DNA of 64,000 nucleotides from Klebsiella quasivariicola (GCF_002269255.1 NZ_CP022823.1:1116001-1180000), one strand, 5' to 3'; shown: positions 1 to 8,718, numbered from the stretch's first letter. Translations and numbers: made by a program. Notes: generated by a model from the letters alone, not told the origin.

Positions 1-2
1 TG

Positions 3-377
3 CATCAGGACGACCTCAGCCGCCTGCTGGCGCTCTGCGAAACCAGCCGCGTCGGCGGTATCCTCGCGGCGCCGGTGCGCGACACCATGAAGCGCGCCGA
101 GCCGGGTAAAACCGCCATCGCCCATACCGTCGATCGCAATGACCTGTGGCATGCGCTGACGCCGCAATTTTTCCCTCGCGAGCTGCTGGTGGATTGCCTC
201 ACCCGGGCGCTGAACGAGGGGGCGACCATCACCGATGAAGCCTCGGCGCTGGAGTACTGCGGCTTCCATCCGCAGCTGGTCGCCGGTCGCGCGGATAATA
301 TTAAAGTGACGCGCCCGGAAGACCTGGCGCTGGCAGAATTTTACCTCACCCGTTCCCGACACCAGGAGAAAGCTTAA
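3..377 (+). CDS. ispD: 2-C-methyl-D-erythritol 4-phosphate cytidylyltransferase, C-terminal part (gene starts before the window)
   Basis: IspD couples CTP to methylerythritol 4-phosphate in the cytoplasmic MEP route to isoprenoids. Only the last ~124 residues are present; the reading frame is open from base 3. The visible stretch includes the conserved blocks AAPVRDTMKRA, HTVDRNDLWHALTPQ, TDEASALEYCG and NIKVTRPEDLALAE, all typical of enterobacterial IspD, where the Arg and Lys/Thr residues help bind substrate. The stop codon overlaps the first base of ispF (TAATG), indicating translational coupling, and both genes serve consecutive parts of the same pathway. The identification is near certain; nothing can be said about the N-terminal nucleotide-binding half. 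Confidence 0.97.
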   Translation, partial: HQDDLSRLLALCETSRVGGILAAPVRDTMKRAEPGKTAIAHTVDRNDLWHALTPQFFPRELLVDCLTRALNEGATITDEASALEYCGFHPQLVAGRADNIKVTRPEDLALAEFYLTRSRHQEKA

Positions 378-856
378 TGCGAATTGGACATGGTTTTGAC
401 GTACACGCTTTTGGCGGTGAAGGCCCAATCATTATTGGCGGGGTACGCATTCCTTATGAAAAAGGGCTGCTGGCCCACTCCGACGGCGACGTCGCGCTGC
501 ATGCGCTGACCGACGCGCTGCTGGGCGCCGCGGCGCTCGGCGATATCGGCAAGCTGTTCCCCGATACCGACCCGGCGTTTAAAGGCGCTGATAGCCGCGA
601 ACTGCTGCGCGAAGCATGGCGCCGCATTCAGGCCAAAGGCTATACGCTCGGCAACGTCGACGTCACCATTATCGCCCAGGCGCCGAAGATGTTGCCGCAT
701 ATTCCGCAGATGCGCGTCTTTATCGCTGAAGATCTCGGCTGCCATATGGACGACGTCAACGTAAAAGCGACCACCACCGAGAAGCTCGGCTTCACCGGTC
801 GCGGGGAAGGGATCGCCTGCGAAGCGGTCGCGCTGCTGCGTAAGGCCGACAAATGA
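377..856 (+). CDS. ispF: 2-C-methyl-D-erythritol 2,4-cyclodiphosphate synthase
   Basis: IspF cyclises CDP-methylerythritol 2-phosphate and releases CMP in the MEP isoprenoid pathway; the family works as a cytoplasmic homotrimer with a divalent metal. The protein is 159 residues, the normal length. The metal ligands are visible as Asp8, His10 (GFDVH) and His42 (DVALHALTDAL), and the C-terminal TTTEKLGFTGRGEG loop of the nucleotide site is present. The start codon overlaps the ispD stop and the stop overlaps the truD start (ATGA-type junction at 853-856), so ispD-ispF-truD-surE-pcm reads as one tightly packed operon. Confidence 0.98.
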   Translation: MRIGHGFDVHAFGGEGPIIIGGVRIPYEKGLLAHSDGDVALHALTDALLGAAALGDIGKLFPDTDPAFKGADSRELLREAWRRIQAKGYTLGNVDVTIIAQAPKMLPHIPQMRVFIAEDLGCHMDDVNVKATTTEKLGFTGRGEGIACEAVALLRKADK

Positions 857-1902
857 TCGCTTTTGACCAACTGACCTGGCTGCACGGCAAGCCGCAGAGC
901 AGCGGGTTGCTGAAAGCCAACCCGGAAGATTTTCTGGTGGTGGAAGATTTGGGCTTCGCCCCGGATGGCGAAGGCGAACATGTGCTAGTGCGGATCCTGA
1001 AAAACGGCTGCAACACGCGCTTTGTCGCCGACGCGCTGGCGAAATTCCTCAAGATCCACGCGCGGGAAGTGAGCTTCGCCGGGCAGAAAGATAAGCACGC
1101 GGTCACCGAGCAGTGGCTGTGCGCCCGGGTGCCCGGCAAAGAGATGCCGGACCTGAGCAAATTTCAGCTCGAGGGCTGCCAGGTACTGGAATATGCCCGC
1201 CATAAGCGTAAGCTGCGTTTAGGCGCGCTGAAAGGCAACCAGTTTACCGTGATCCTGCGCGAGATTAGCGATCGGCAGGACGTGGAGACGCGTCTGCAGG
1301 CCATCGCTGAACGGGGCGTGCCGAACTATTTTGGCGCGCAGCGCTTCGGCATTGGCGGCAGCAACCTGCAGGGCGCGCTGCGCTGGGCGGAGAGCGGCGC
1401 GCCGGTGCGCGATCGCAATAAGCGCAGTTTTTGGTTGTCGGCGGCCCGCAGCGCGTTGTTTAATCAGCAAGTCAGTATTAGATTAAAAAAAACGGAATTT
1501 AATCAGGTTGTTGATGGCGATGCGCTACAATTAGCGGGGCGTGGGAGCTGGTTTGTCGTCACACCGGAAGAACGAGAGGTTTCGCAGGCGCGGGTGCATA
1601 ACCGCGAGCTGATGATCACGGCTGCGCTGCCGGGCAGCGGCGACTGGGGCAGCCAGCGCGATGCGCTGGCTTTCGAGCAGGCCGCTATCGCCGAGGAAAC
1701 CGCGTTGCAGGCGCTGCTGGTACGGGAGAAAGTCGAGGCGGCGCGCCGGGCGATGCTCCTCTATCCACAGCAGCTTAGCTGGAACTGGTGGGATGACGTA
1801 ACCGTTGAACTGCGTTTCTGGCTGCCGGCGGGCAGCTTCGCCACCAGCGTGGTCAGGGAGCTTATCAATACAACGGGTGACTATGCGAATATTGCTGAGT
1901 AA
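853..1902 (+). CDS. truD: tRNA pseudouridine(13) synthase TruD
   Basis: TruD converts U13 of tRNA-Glu to pseudouridine. The 349-residue product has the family length. The catalytic aspartate is Asp80 in the signature FAGQKDKHAVT, and the second conserved block NYFGAQRFGIGGSN follows at about residue 155. The gene overlaps ispF by 4 bases and its end overlaps the start of surE by about 20 bases, as in E. coli. A locally A-rich patch (around 1485-1510, encoding RLKKTEFNQ) lies in the variable insertion domain. No irregularity was seen. Confidence 0.98.
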   Translation: MIAFDQLTWLHGKPQSSGLLKANPEDFLVVEDLGFAPDGEGEHVLVRILKNGCNTRFVADALAKFLKIHAREVSFAGQKDKHAVTEQWLCARVPGKEMPDLSKFQLEGCQVLEYARHKRKLRLGALKGNQFTVILREISDRQDVETRLQAIAERGVPNYFGAQRFGIGGSNLQGALRWAESGAPVRDRNKRSFWLSAARSALFNQQVSIRLKKTEFNQVVDGDALQLAGRGSWFVVTPEEREVSQARVHNRELMITAALPGSGDWGSQRDALAFEQAAIAEETALQALLVREKVEAARRAMLLYPQQLSWNWWDDVTVELRFWLPAGSFATSVVRELINTTGDYANIAE

Positions 1903-2644
1903 CGATGACGGGATCCATGCGCCGGGGATACAGACCCTGGCGAAGGCCTTAAGGGAGTTTGCCGAGGTCCAGGTGGTTGCACCCGATCGTAACCGCAGCG
2001 GGGCCTCAAATTCGCTGACGCTGGAATCATCCCTGCGTACATTTACCTATGAAAATGGCGACATCGCCGTGCAGATGGGGACACCGACGGACTGCGTCTA
2101 CCTGGGCGTGAACGCGCTGATGCGCCCGCGTCCGGACATCGTCGTTTCCGGAATTAATGCCGGCCCCAACCTGGGCGATGACGTCATCTATTCCGGTACC
2201 GTGGCCGCGGCGATGGAGGGGCGTCATCTGGGGTTCCCTGCGCTGGCCGTGTCGCTCAACGGCTACCAACATTATGACACCGCGGCGGCGGTAACCTGCA
2301 CTCTCCTGCGCGGCCTCAGCCGCGAACCGCTACGTACCGGGCGGATCCTCAACGTCAATGTCCCGGACTTGCCCCTTGATCAGATCAAAGGCATCCGCGT
2401 GACCCGCTGCGGCAACCGTCACCCGGCGGACCAGGTGATCCCGCAAAAAGATCCGCGCGGCAATACCCTGTACTGGATTGGCCCGCCGGGCGATAAGCGT
2501 GATGCCGGGCCGGGTACCGATTTTGCGGCAGTGGATGAAGGCTATGTTTCCGTGACGCCATTGCACGTCGATTTAACCGCCCATCAGGCGCATGAGGTGG
2601 TCACCGATTGGTTGGAACGTGTCGGGGTTGACGGGCAATGGTAA
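1883..2644 (+). CDS. surE: 5'/3'-nucleotidase SurE (survival protein, polyphosphatase activity)
   Basis: SurE is a metal-dependent nucleotidase acting on ribo- and deoxyribonucleoside 5'- and 3'-monophosphates and short polyphosphates. The 253-residue protein starts at the ATG at 1883 (MRILLSNDDG); upstream in-frame codons lie inside truD and are not conserved. Metal ligands are Asp8, Asp9, Ser39 (NRSGAS) and Asn92 (SGINAGPN), and the GDDVIYSGTVAAAMEG segment of the active site follows. The gene overlaps truD upstream and pcm downstream (pcm ATG at 2638). The surE-pcm pairing, both linked to stationary-phase repair, is typical. Confidence 0.97.
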   Translation: MRILLSNDDGIHAPGIQTLAKALREFAEVQVVAPDRNRSGASNSLTLESSLRTFTYENGDIAVQMGTPTDCVYLGVNALMRPRPDIVVSGINAGPNLGDDVIYSGTVAAAMEGRHLGFPALAVSLNGYQHYDTAAAVTCTLLRGLSREPLRTGRILNVNVPDLPLDQIKGIRVTRCGNRHPADQVIPQKDPRGNTLYWIGPPGDKRDAGPGTDFAAVDEGYVSVTPLHVDLTAHQAHEVVTDWLERVGVDGQW

Positions 2645-3264
2645 GTAAACGTGTTGAAAGTTTGTTGAATCAACTGCGCACGCAGGGCATCGTCGATGAG
2701 CGTGTCCTCGAGGCGATCGCGCTTGTCCCGCGCGAAAAGTTTGTTGATGAAGCCTTTGAACATAAAGCGTGGGAAAACACCGCGCTGCCGATTGGCCAGG
2801 GGCAGACCATCTCCCAGCCGTACATGGTGGCGCGGATGACCGAGCTGCTGACGCTGACGCCGGAATCGCGCGTACTGGAGATCGGCACCGGTTCCGGCTA
2901 CCAGACGGCAATTCTGGCGCACCTGGTGCATCACGTTTGCTCGGTAGAGCGAATTAAGAGTTTACAGTGGCAGGCGCGTCGTCGCCTGAAACAACTTGAT
3001 TTACATAATGTTTCAACCCGTCATGGCGATGGGTGGCAGGGTTGGCAGGCGCGGGCGCCGTTTGATGCCATTATTGTGACGGCGGCGCCGCCGGAAATAC
3101 CGACCGCGCTGCTGGCGCAGCTGGATGATGACGGCGTGCTGGTGCTGCCGGTCGGCGAAGAGCATCAGTTTCTCAAACGGATCCGTCGCCGGGGCAACGA
3201 ATTTATCATTGATACCGTCGAGGCCGTTCGCTTTGTTCCTCTGGTGAAGGGGGAGCTGGCCTGA
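2638..3264 (+). CDS. pcm: Protein-L-isoaspartate O-methyltransferase
   Basis: Pcm methylates isoaspartyl residues in aged proteins using S-adenosylmethionine so they can revert to aspartate. The protein is 208 residues, the family length. The conserved active-site segment GQTISQPYMVA carries Ser60, and the SAM-binding motif I, VLEIGTGSGYQTA, lies at residues 79-91; a post-motif DAIIVTAAPPEIP follows. It overlaps surE by 7 bases and is the last gene of the ispD-pcm run. About 125 bases follow before nlpD, containing a T-rich tract and no strong terminator, so read-through into nlpD is plausible. Confidence 0.97.
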   Translation: MVSKRVESLLNQLRTQGIVDERVLEAIALVPREKFVDEAFEHKAWENTALPIGQGQTISQPYMVARMTELLTLTPESRVLEIGTGSGYQTAILAHLVHHVCSVERIKSLQWQARRRLKQLDLHNVSTRHGDGWQGWQARAPFDAIIVTAAPPEIPTALLAQLDDDGVLVLPVGEEHQFLKRIRRRGNEFIIDTVEAVRFVPLVKGELA

Positions 3265-3389
3265 GACCCGGATTATTCCAGGTTTTTTTTGCCTGACTTT
3301 AGGCGTAGGGTGGACACATTTTTCAGTGTCCTGGCCGGGCGCCGCCCGGTAAGCAAGATATTGGCAGTTAACATATTCCTGGGGGATAA

Positions 3390-4526
3390 ATGAGCGCGGG
3401 AAGCACCAAATTTACCGTTAGCCGTATTGCGGCTCTTTCACTGGTTTCACTCTGGCTGGCCGGATGTAGCAATACCAATAATCCGCCGGCGCCGGTCAGC
3501 TCTGCCGGCGGTGCCGCCTCTTCCAGCACCAACTCCGGCATGTTGATTACGCCGCCATCCTCCGGCGTGAAGTCCGCTCCACAGGCACAGCCGATCCAGC
3601 CGGTGCAGACCCAGACCATTCAGCCGCAGCCGACGCCGATGGCCCAGGAGCCCGTGCAGACGGTAAATGGCCGGATTGTTTACAACCGCAAATATGGCGA
3701 TATTCCGAAAGGTAGCTATACCGGCGGCAGTACCTATACGGTAAAACGCGGTGACACACTGTTCTATATCGCCTGGGTCACTGGCAACGATTTCCGCGAT
3801 CTGGCGCAACGCAACAACGTCCCGGCCCCGTACGCGTTGAACGTCGGTCAGGTGCTGCAGGTCGGCAATGCGGCAGGTCAGCCGATCACCGGTGAAAACG
3901 CCGTTTCTCAGGCCAGTGCAAGAGCGAGCGGCGGTGCGACGGCCAGCACAACTTCTGCACAAAAATCCACCGCGGTGGTTGCTTCACAACCGACTATTAC
4001 GTATTCTGAATCTTCAGGTGAACAGAGTGCTACCAAGATGTTGCCTAATAATAAACCAGCGACCACAACCACAACGGTTGTCGCGCCGGTAACGGCACCC
4101 ACAACGGTGAGCACAACCCAGCCGACTGCAAGCAGTACGTCAACCAGTTCGCCGATCTCATCATGGCGCTGGCCGACTGATGGCAAAGTTATCGAGAACT
4201 TTAGTGGCGCGGAAGGCGGCAATAAAGGTATCGACATTGCAGGCAGTAAGGGACAGGCTATTGTCGCGACCGCCGATGGGCGCGTCGTCTATGCCGGTAA
4301 CGCACTGCGCGGCTACGGTAATCTTATTATCATCAAACACAACGATGATTACCTGAGTGCCTACGCTCATAACGATACCATGCTGGTTCGGGAGCAACAG
4401 GAAGTCAAAGCGGGGCAGAAAATCGCTACCATGGGTAGCACCGGAACCAGCTCAACAAGATTACATTTTGAAATTCGTTACAAGGGGAAATCCGTCAACC
4501 CGCTGCAGTACTTACCGCAGCGATAA
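3390..4526 (+). CDS. nlpD: Lipoprotein NlpD, LysM plus degenerate LytM domain (amidase activator)
   Basis: NlpD is an outer-membrane lipoprotein that activates the septal amidase AmiC during cell separation. The 378-residue product has a signal peptide ending in the lipobox LAGC (lipidated Cys26), a long Ser/Thr/Pro/Gln-rich linker, a LysM peptidoglycan-binding domain at about 115-159 (YTVKRGDTLFYIAW), a second low-complexity Thr/Ser/Val linker (about 165-255), and a C-terminal M23/LytM domain at about 256-378. The LytM metal ligands are lost: the usual HxGxD is NKGID and the HxH motif reads RLHFEI. This is expected for an activator without peptidase activity. The main rpoS promoter in related bacteria lies within this gene. 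Confidence 0.97.
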   Translation: MSAGSTKFTVSRIAALSLVSLWLAGCSNTNNPPAPVSSAGGAASSSTNSGMLITPPSSGVKSAPQAQPIQPVQTQTIQPQPTPMAQEPVQTVNGRIVYNRKYGDIPKGSYTGGSTYTVKRGDTLFYIAWVTGNDFRDLAQRNNVPAPYALNVGQVLQVGNAAGQPITGENAVSQASARASGGATASTTSAQKSTAVVASQPTITYSESSGEQSATKMLPNNKPATTTTTVVAPVTAPTTVSTTQPTASSTSTSSPISSWRWPTDGKVIENFSGAEGGNKGIDIAGSKGQAIVATADGRVVYAGNALRGYGNLIIIKHNDDYLSAYAHNDTMLVREQQEVKAGQKIATMGSTGTSSTRLHFEIRYKGKSVNPLQYLPQR

Positions 4527-4684
4527 TTTGGCAAAGTACGGATAAGCGAAGCATCAGCTAACAGGCGCCAGGGCGGTGTCTATGCGCCTCTCACCGAGAG
4601 GAGTAGGGGAAATCGTCCAGGCGTCTTTTGTTGATGTGCCGTGGAAGGTGCTTTGCTCAGGGATCACGGGTAGGAGCCACCTTT
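4527..4684 (+). promoter_or_regulatory. rpoS 5' leader (region of sRNA-controlled translation)
   Basis: The 158 bases between nlpD and rpoS form the distal part of the long rpoS mRNA leader. The likely Shine-Dalgarno is TAGGAG about 10 bases before the ATG at 4685. In E. coli the leader begins inside nlpD and folds to hide this site until DsrA, RprA or ArcZ open it. I see the position, the ribosome-binding site and a GC-rich stretch near 4565-4610 able to pair internally; sRNA control is carried over from E. coli, not shown here. Confidence 0.7.
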
Positions 4685-5677
4685 ATGAGTCAGAATACGC
4701 TGAAAGTTCATGATTTAAATGAAGACGCGGAATTTGATGAGAACGGAATTGAGGTTTTCGACGAGAAGGCCTTAGTAGAAGAGGAACCCAGTGATAGCGA
4801 TCTGGCTGAGGAAGAGCTACTGTCGCAAGGCGCAACACAACGCGTACTTGACGCCACTCAGCTTTATCTTGGAGAGATTGGTTATTCCCCACTGCTGACC
4901 GCGGAAGAGGAAGTCTATTTCGCGCGTCGCGCACTGCGTGGTGATGTCGCTTCACGCCGTCGCATGATTGAAAGTAACCTGCGTCTGGTGGTGAAGATTG
5001 CCCGTCGTTACAGCAATCGCGGTCTGGCTCTGCTGGATCTGATTGAAGAAGGTAACCTCGGCCTGATCCGCGCCGTTGAAAAGTTTGACCCGGAACGTGG
5101 GTTCCGTTTTTCGACCTATGCGACCTGGTGGATCCGCCAGACGATTGAACGGGCCATTATGAACCAAACCCGTACCATTCGTTTGCCTATCCACATTGTT
5201 AAAGAGCTGAACGTCTATCTTCGTACCGCGCGCGAGTTGTCCCATAAGCTGGACCACGAGCCTAGCGCGGAAGAGATTGCCGAACAGCTGGACAAACCGG
5301 TCGATGACGTCAGCCGTATGCTGCGTCTGAACGAACGCATCACCTCTGTGGATACGCCGCTGGGTGGCGATTCAGAAAAAGCGCTGCTGGACATTCTGGC
5401 CGATGAGAAAGAGAACGGCCCGGAAGATACCACGCAGGACGATGATATGAAGCAAAGCATCGTTAAATGGCTGTTCGAACTGAATGCCAAGCAGCGTGAA
5501 GTTCTGGCGCGTCGTTTTGGTCTGCTGGGCTATGAAGCAGCTACGCTGGAGGATGTGGGCCGTGAAATTGGCCTGACCCGCGAGCGCGTGCGTCAGATCC
5601 AGGTGGAAGGCCTGCGTCGCCTGCGGGAAATTCTGCAGGGGCAGGGGCTGAATATCGAAGCGCTCTTCCGCGAATAA
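4685..5677 (+). CDS. rpoS: RNA polymerase sigma factor RpoS (sigma-38)
   Basis: RpoS is the general stress and stationary-phase sigma factor. The 330-residue protein begins at ATG 4685 (MSQNTLKVHD) behind TAGGAG; upstream in-frame ATGs at 4628 and 4634 lack conservation. Region 1.2 (DATQLYLGEIGYSPLL), region 2 with the core-binding and -10 recognition helices (FSTYATWWIRQTIERAI), region 3 and region 4 with the -35 helix-turn-helix (ATLEDVGREIGLTRERVRQI) are all intact. Length and sequence match functional enterobacterial RpoS, so I see no sign of the inactivating mutations often found in laboratory lines. A hairpin terminator follows at once. Confidence 0.99.
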   Translation: MSQNTLKVHDLNEDAEFDENGIEVFDEKALVEEEPSDSDLAEEELLSQGATQRVLDATQLYLGEIGYSPLLTAEEEVYFARRALRGDVASRRRMIESNLRLVVKIARRYSNRGLALLDLIEEGNLGLIRAVEKFDPERGFRFSTYATWWIRQTIERAIMNQTRTIRLPIHIVKELNVYLRTARELSHKLDHEPSAEEIAEQLDKPVDDVSRMLRLNERITSVDTPLGGDSEKALLDILADEKENGPEDTTQDDDMKQSIVKWLFELNAKQREVLARRFGLLGYEAATLEDVGREIGLTRERVRQIQVEGLRRLREILQGQGLNIEALFRE

Positions 5678-5690
5678 GACGTTTTCTCTC

Positions 5691-5722
5691 AAAAAGGCCC
5701 CCTCGAAAGTCGGGGCCTTTTT
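5691..5722. terminator. Rho-independent terminator after rpoS (bidirectional)
   Basis: A GC stem AAAAAGGCCCC pairs with GGGGCCTTTTT around an 11-base loop, 14 bases after the rpoS stop. A-tract and T-tract on either side make it usable from both strands, and the next gene (5730-6107) converges on it. Confidence 0.9.
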
Positions 5723-5729
5723 CTTTGCG

Positions 5730-6107
5730 CTAGCCGAGGCGGGTCTCCTGCAGATGGCGCCAGACAATTTTCCCTTCCGCTTGCTGAAAAACCGCCGTCG
5801 ACCAGCGTACATTTTTACTGCCATCCGCCAGCGTTTGGCTTTCACGGTATAGCACTGCGGCGCCGTCGTGCCACTCGCTGATGATTGCCATCCGATCCAC
5901 GACGATGTGTAACCCCGGACGGCTGCCGCCGGCGTGGTGGAAAAAGTGGCTCACCGTCGGGTGATCCATCTTCTCGCCGCTCAGGGGGATCATGGTGAAT
6001 TCGGCGGCAAAACGTGTCATCAGCGCCTGCGCGCTTCCTTCTCCCTGACCTAACCAGCGTTCGATAAGAACATGGGCATCAAGGACTTCCTGCAGATAAG
6101 GATTCAT
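5730..6107 (-). CDS. SnoaL/DUF4440-like small protein, nuclear transport factor 2 fold
   Basis: A 125-residue protein with the length and pattern of the NTF2-like/SnoaL superfamily: an N-terminal helix (EVLDAHVLIERWL), a central FHHAGGSRPGLHIVVDRM segment and a C-terminal beta-rich half (VRWSTAVFQQAEGKIVWRHLQETRLG). The family contains isomerases, hydrolases and binding proteins, so no reaction can be assigned. Its ATG overlaps the stop of the MFS gene upstream on the same strand (ATGA at 6104-6107), so the two are probably co-translated. It could modify or bind a compound exported by that carrier, which is inference only. Confidence 0.75.
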   Translation of the reverse strand: MNPYLQEVLDAHVLIERWLGQGEGSAQALMTRFAAEFTMIPLSGEKMDHPTVSHFFHHAGGSRPGLHIVVDRMAIISEWHDGAAVLYRESQTLADGSKNVRWSTAVFQQAEGKIVWRHLQETRLG

Positions 6108-7306
6108 GATTTCTCCAGCGTAGTGTGCAGGCGATGGACAATCGCCCGATTATTCAGCCGCAGGCAAAACGGCAGCGGCAACAGGGTAATGACGGCGGCG
6201 CTGATAAATACCGCCTGCCAGGCACAGGCCGGCGGGTATACCTTCAGCAGCAGGGCGAGCAGCGCGCTGCCGGCAAAGAAGCTGAGCTGGCGGTTAAGAT
6301 TCCACAGCGCGCTGGCGTCAGGCATCTCTTCGGCAGGCGTATGCAGGAAGGCACTGCTTTGTGCGGTGCTGCTGCATAAGCTGCCGCCGCCGCCCATCAG
6401 CGTAAAGGCGAGAATTAACAGCGTCAGCGGGCTGTGCGCATCGATCTTCAGCAGCAACAGGATCCCCGCCGCCTGAAGCAGGCAGCCGATGACTACCAGC
6501 GGCCGTGGCCCGAAGCGGTTGAAATACCTGCCGGTAAAGGTGATGGCGGCAAACGAGGCCAGCGACCATGGCGCCATCAGGGCACCGATTGCCCCCGGCG
6601 CCATCCCGGTGACGCGTTGCAGGTAGAACATCCCCACCACATTGACACCAATAAACATCCCCGGTACGCAGAGGTAGATCAGCATCGCGAAGCGTAGCAG
6701 GGGATCGGCCAGCAGCGACAGCGGGAGAAAGCGAGTCGGGCGAACCGGACCGGGGCTGTCGTTTAGCCATCGCACTGCCAGCGCAAAGGTTAGCAGAGCG
6801 ACAGGCAGACTGGCGAAAAAGACCCAGCGCCAGCTGAATGCCTGGACTAACAAACCGCCGATCGCCGGCGAGCAGGCCGGCGCCAGCAGGCCGACCAGCA
6901 TCACCGCCGCCGACAGTTTCGCCCGCTCATGCGGCTGATACAGCGGCCAGGTCAGCGCCTGGCCGAGGGGGATTAACAGCCCGCCGCCCATCCCCTGCAG
7001 CGTCCGCCATAAAATGAGTTCGCCGAGGCTGTTGGCAAGTCCTGCCGCTAGCGCGCCGAGGCTGAACAGCCCCAGCGAGAGTAAAAACAGCCGTTTCGCC
7101 CCCCAGCGCTGGCTAAGCCAGGCGCTGAACGGGACGAATGCCGTGAGTCCGAGAATATAGGCATTGCTGACCCACGCCAGCTGCGAAACCGATACTGCCA
7201 GCGCGCGACCGATCGCCGGAAAGGCGATGCTGGCGATGAACATGTTGATTAAATCAAGAAAAAAGCCGAACAGAAAAACGGTGGCAACGCGGTGGCGATA
7301 GGTCAT
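6104..7306 (-). CDS. MFS drug/metabolite exporter (12-TM type)
   Basis: A 400-residue inner-membrane transporter of the major facilitator superfamily with about 12 hydrophobic segments. Motif A after TM2 is seen as WLSQRWGAKRLFLLS (residues 63-77), and the antiporter-like TM4 segment reads RTLQGMGGGLLIPLGQ (from residue 101). This resembles proton-driven multidrug exporters. It is the first gene of a two-gene operon with the SnoaL-like protein and is divergently transcribed from a LysR regulator 109 bases away, the usual layout of a regulator controlling a neighbouring exporter. Substrate unknown. Confidence 0.85.
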   Translation of the reverse strand: MTYRHRVATVFLFGFFLDLINMFIASIAFPAIGRALAVSVSQLAWVSNAYILGLTAFVPFSAWLSQRWGAKRLFLLSLGLFSLGALAAGLANSLGELILWRTLQGMGGGLLIPLGQALTWPLYQPHERAKLSAAVMLVGLLAPACSPAIGGLLVQAFSWRWVFFASLPVALLTFALAVRWLNDSPGPVRPTRFLPLSLLADPLLRFAMLIYLCVPGMFIGVNVVGMFYLQRVTGMAPGAIGALMAPWSLASFAAITFTGRYFNRFGPRPLVVIGCLLQAAGILLLLKIDAHSPLTLLILAFTLMGGGGSLCSSTAQSSAFLHTPAEEMPDASALWNLNRQLSFFAGSALLALLLKVYPPACAWQAVFISAAVITLLPLPFCLRLNNRAIVHRLHTTLEKS

Positions 7307-7414
7307 GGTTCACTCCCTCAGACAGGCGGCTACTGTAATCCCGCTGCAGCGCAGGATAAACGGGGCTAATCGGGATATACTGTCTGATTATTTTTGACAA
7401 TCATCCGGACGACG

Positions 7415-8302
7415 ATGCTAAATCTTCAGCGCGTAACCATGTTTATCGCCGTGGTGGACGCCGGCAGTTTCACCCAGGCCGCCGCGGCGCTGGGGCAGAC
7501 TAAAGCCGTGGTCAGTTTTAACGTGCGGCAACTGGAAAATGAGCTTGGGGTAACGCTCCTGTTGCGTTCGACGCGGCGTCTGCGGCTCACTGACGCCGGG
7601 GCGTTGTTCTATCAGCGCGGGGTGGCGCTGCTGAACGCGGCGGAAAATCTACAGGATGAGGTGCGGGCCAGCCATAGCGGCTTAAGCGGGGAGCTGCGGA
7701 TCACCACCACGCCGGAGTATGGCGCGCAGGTTATTATTCCGGCGCTGGCCGCGTTTGCCCGACGTCATCCGGCGCTGCGGGTGCGCCACGTCTCCTCCTC
7801 CCATCATGCAGACCTTATTTCAGAACGATTTGATGTGGCGATACGCCTTGGGACGCTGGCCGATTCCCGCTATCGGGCGACGCGAATAGCCAGTTTCGCG
7901 ATCCTGCCCGTCGCCTCCCCGGCCTGGCTGGCAAGCCATCCGGTGCAGACGCTGTCCGATCTGGCGCAAGCTGACTGGATTATTCATGAGCGTCTGCCGG
8001 CGCCGCTGCGCTGGCAGCTGCGAACGGATCACCAGACAGCGGTGGATTTCGCGATAGCCCGCGCGCCGCGTTTTTCAGCCGACAGCGCTACGGCGTTGAT
8101 GAGCTTTGCGTTGGCCGGATGCGGTGTTGCCTTGCTGCCGGCGTGGCTGGTAGCCGAAAAAGTGGCGCAGCGGGAACTGGTGTCGCTTCTGCCGGAATAC
8201 CACTTCCCACAGCAGGGCGTGTATGCTCTTTATCCCGACGCGCAGCATTTGCCGACCCGGGTGCGGGCGTTTATTGACTTCCTGCGCGAGAAGGGCGGTT
8301 AA
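7415..8302 (+). CDS. LysR-family transcriptional regulator
   Basis: A 295-residue LysR-type regulator. The N-terminal winged helix-turn-helix is clear (MLNLQRVTMFIAVVDAGSFT then AAAALGQTKAVVSFNVRQLE, residues 1-60) and a periplasmic-binding-protein-like effector domain follows. I chose ATG 7415 because homology to the family begins there; an upstream in-frame start at 7394 would add seven residues. It is divergent from the MFS/SnoaL operon and probably controls it from the 7307-7414 gap. Effector unknown. The closest subgroup feel is the large CrgA/AaeR-like class with short C-terminal domains. Confidence 0.85.
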   Translation: MLNLQRVTMFIAVVDAGSFTQAAAALGQTKAVVSFNVRQLENELGVTLLLRSTRRLRLTDAGALFYQRGVALLNAAENLQDEVRASHSGLSGELRITTTPEYGAQVIIPALAAFARRHPALRVRHVSSSHHADLISERFDVAIRLGTLADSRYRATRIASFAILPVASPAWLASHPVQTLSDLAQADWIIHERLPAPLRWQLRTDHQTAVDFAIARAPRFSADSATALMSFALAGCGVALLPAWLVAEKVAQRELVSLLPEYHFPQQGVYALYPDAQHLPTRVRAFIDFLREKGG

Positions 8303-8310
8303 GCGCCCGC

Positions 8311-8718
8311 TCAGGGCGCCATCATTTTGCGCACCAGCCGGGTGAACTGTTCACGTTCGCCATCGCTCAGGCGGCCGAGAAACTCGTCATCGATCTCATT
8401 GCCCTGCGGAATCGAACGGTTAAGCAACGCCTCGCCTTGTTCGGTCAGATAGACAAAACGGCGGCGTTTATCGGCGGGATCGTGTTCCCGGCGCACCAGG
8501 CCGCGCGCCTCCATCCGGCTGAGCATCTCCGCCAGCGTGGCCTTGGTACTGACCGCCGCTTCAATCAGCACGACCTGCTCAATACCCGGCTGCTCCGCTA
8601 CCGAGCGCATCACCGCATACTGAGGTTTAGTCAGGTCCGGTAACGCCTGCTGCCAGCGGGCGGTATGTTGTTGAAAAAGTTGGCGCAGCAGGTGAAATGC
8701 TTCGTTTCGTAACTCCAT
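8311..8718 (-). CDS. hosA: MarR-family repressor, HosA-like
   Basis: A 135-residue MarR/SlyA-type winged-helix protein: LTKPQYAVMRSVAEQPG leads into the recognition helix region STKATLAEMLSRMEARGLV and the wing REHDPADKRRRFVYLTEQG. It lies divergent to kpdBCD, exactly as HosA lies divergent to the homologous ecdB genes in pathogenic E. coli, where it represses the decarboxylase genes and is released by 4-hydroxybenzoate. Length (135) matches HosA. Palindromic candidate operators in the shared intergenic region support the same job here. The LysR gene ends only 8 bases away on the opposite strand (convergent). Confidence 0.87.
   Translation of the reverse strand: MELRNEAFHLLRQLFQQHTARWQQALPDLTKPQYAVMRSVAEQPGIEQVVLIEAAVSTKATLAEMLSRMEARGLVRREHDPADKRRRFVYLTEQGEALLNRSIPQGNEIDDEFLGRLSDGEREQFTRLVRKMMAP

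Noticed and set aside
3265..3389. Terminator between pcm and nlpD
   Set aside because: There is a T-run and a GC-rich GGGCGCCGCCCGG segment, but in the wrong order for a factor-independent terminator.
4000..4130. Frame damage or repeat expansion in nlpD
   Set aside because: The Thr/Val-rich repeats are the normal variable linker of NlpD; the frame is intact to the LytM domain.
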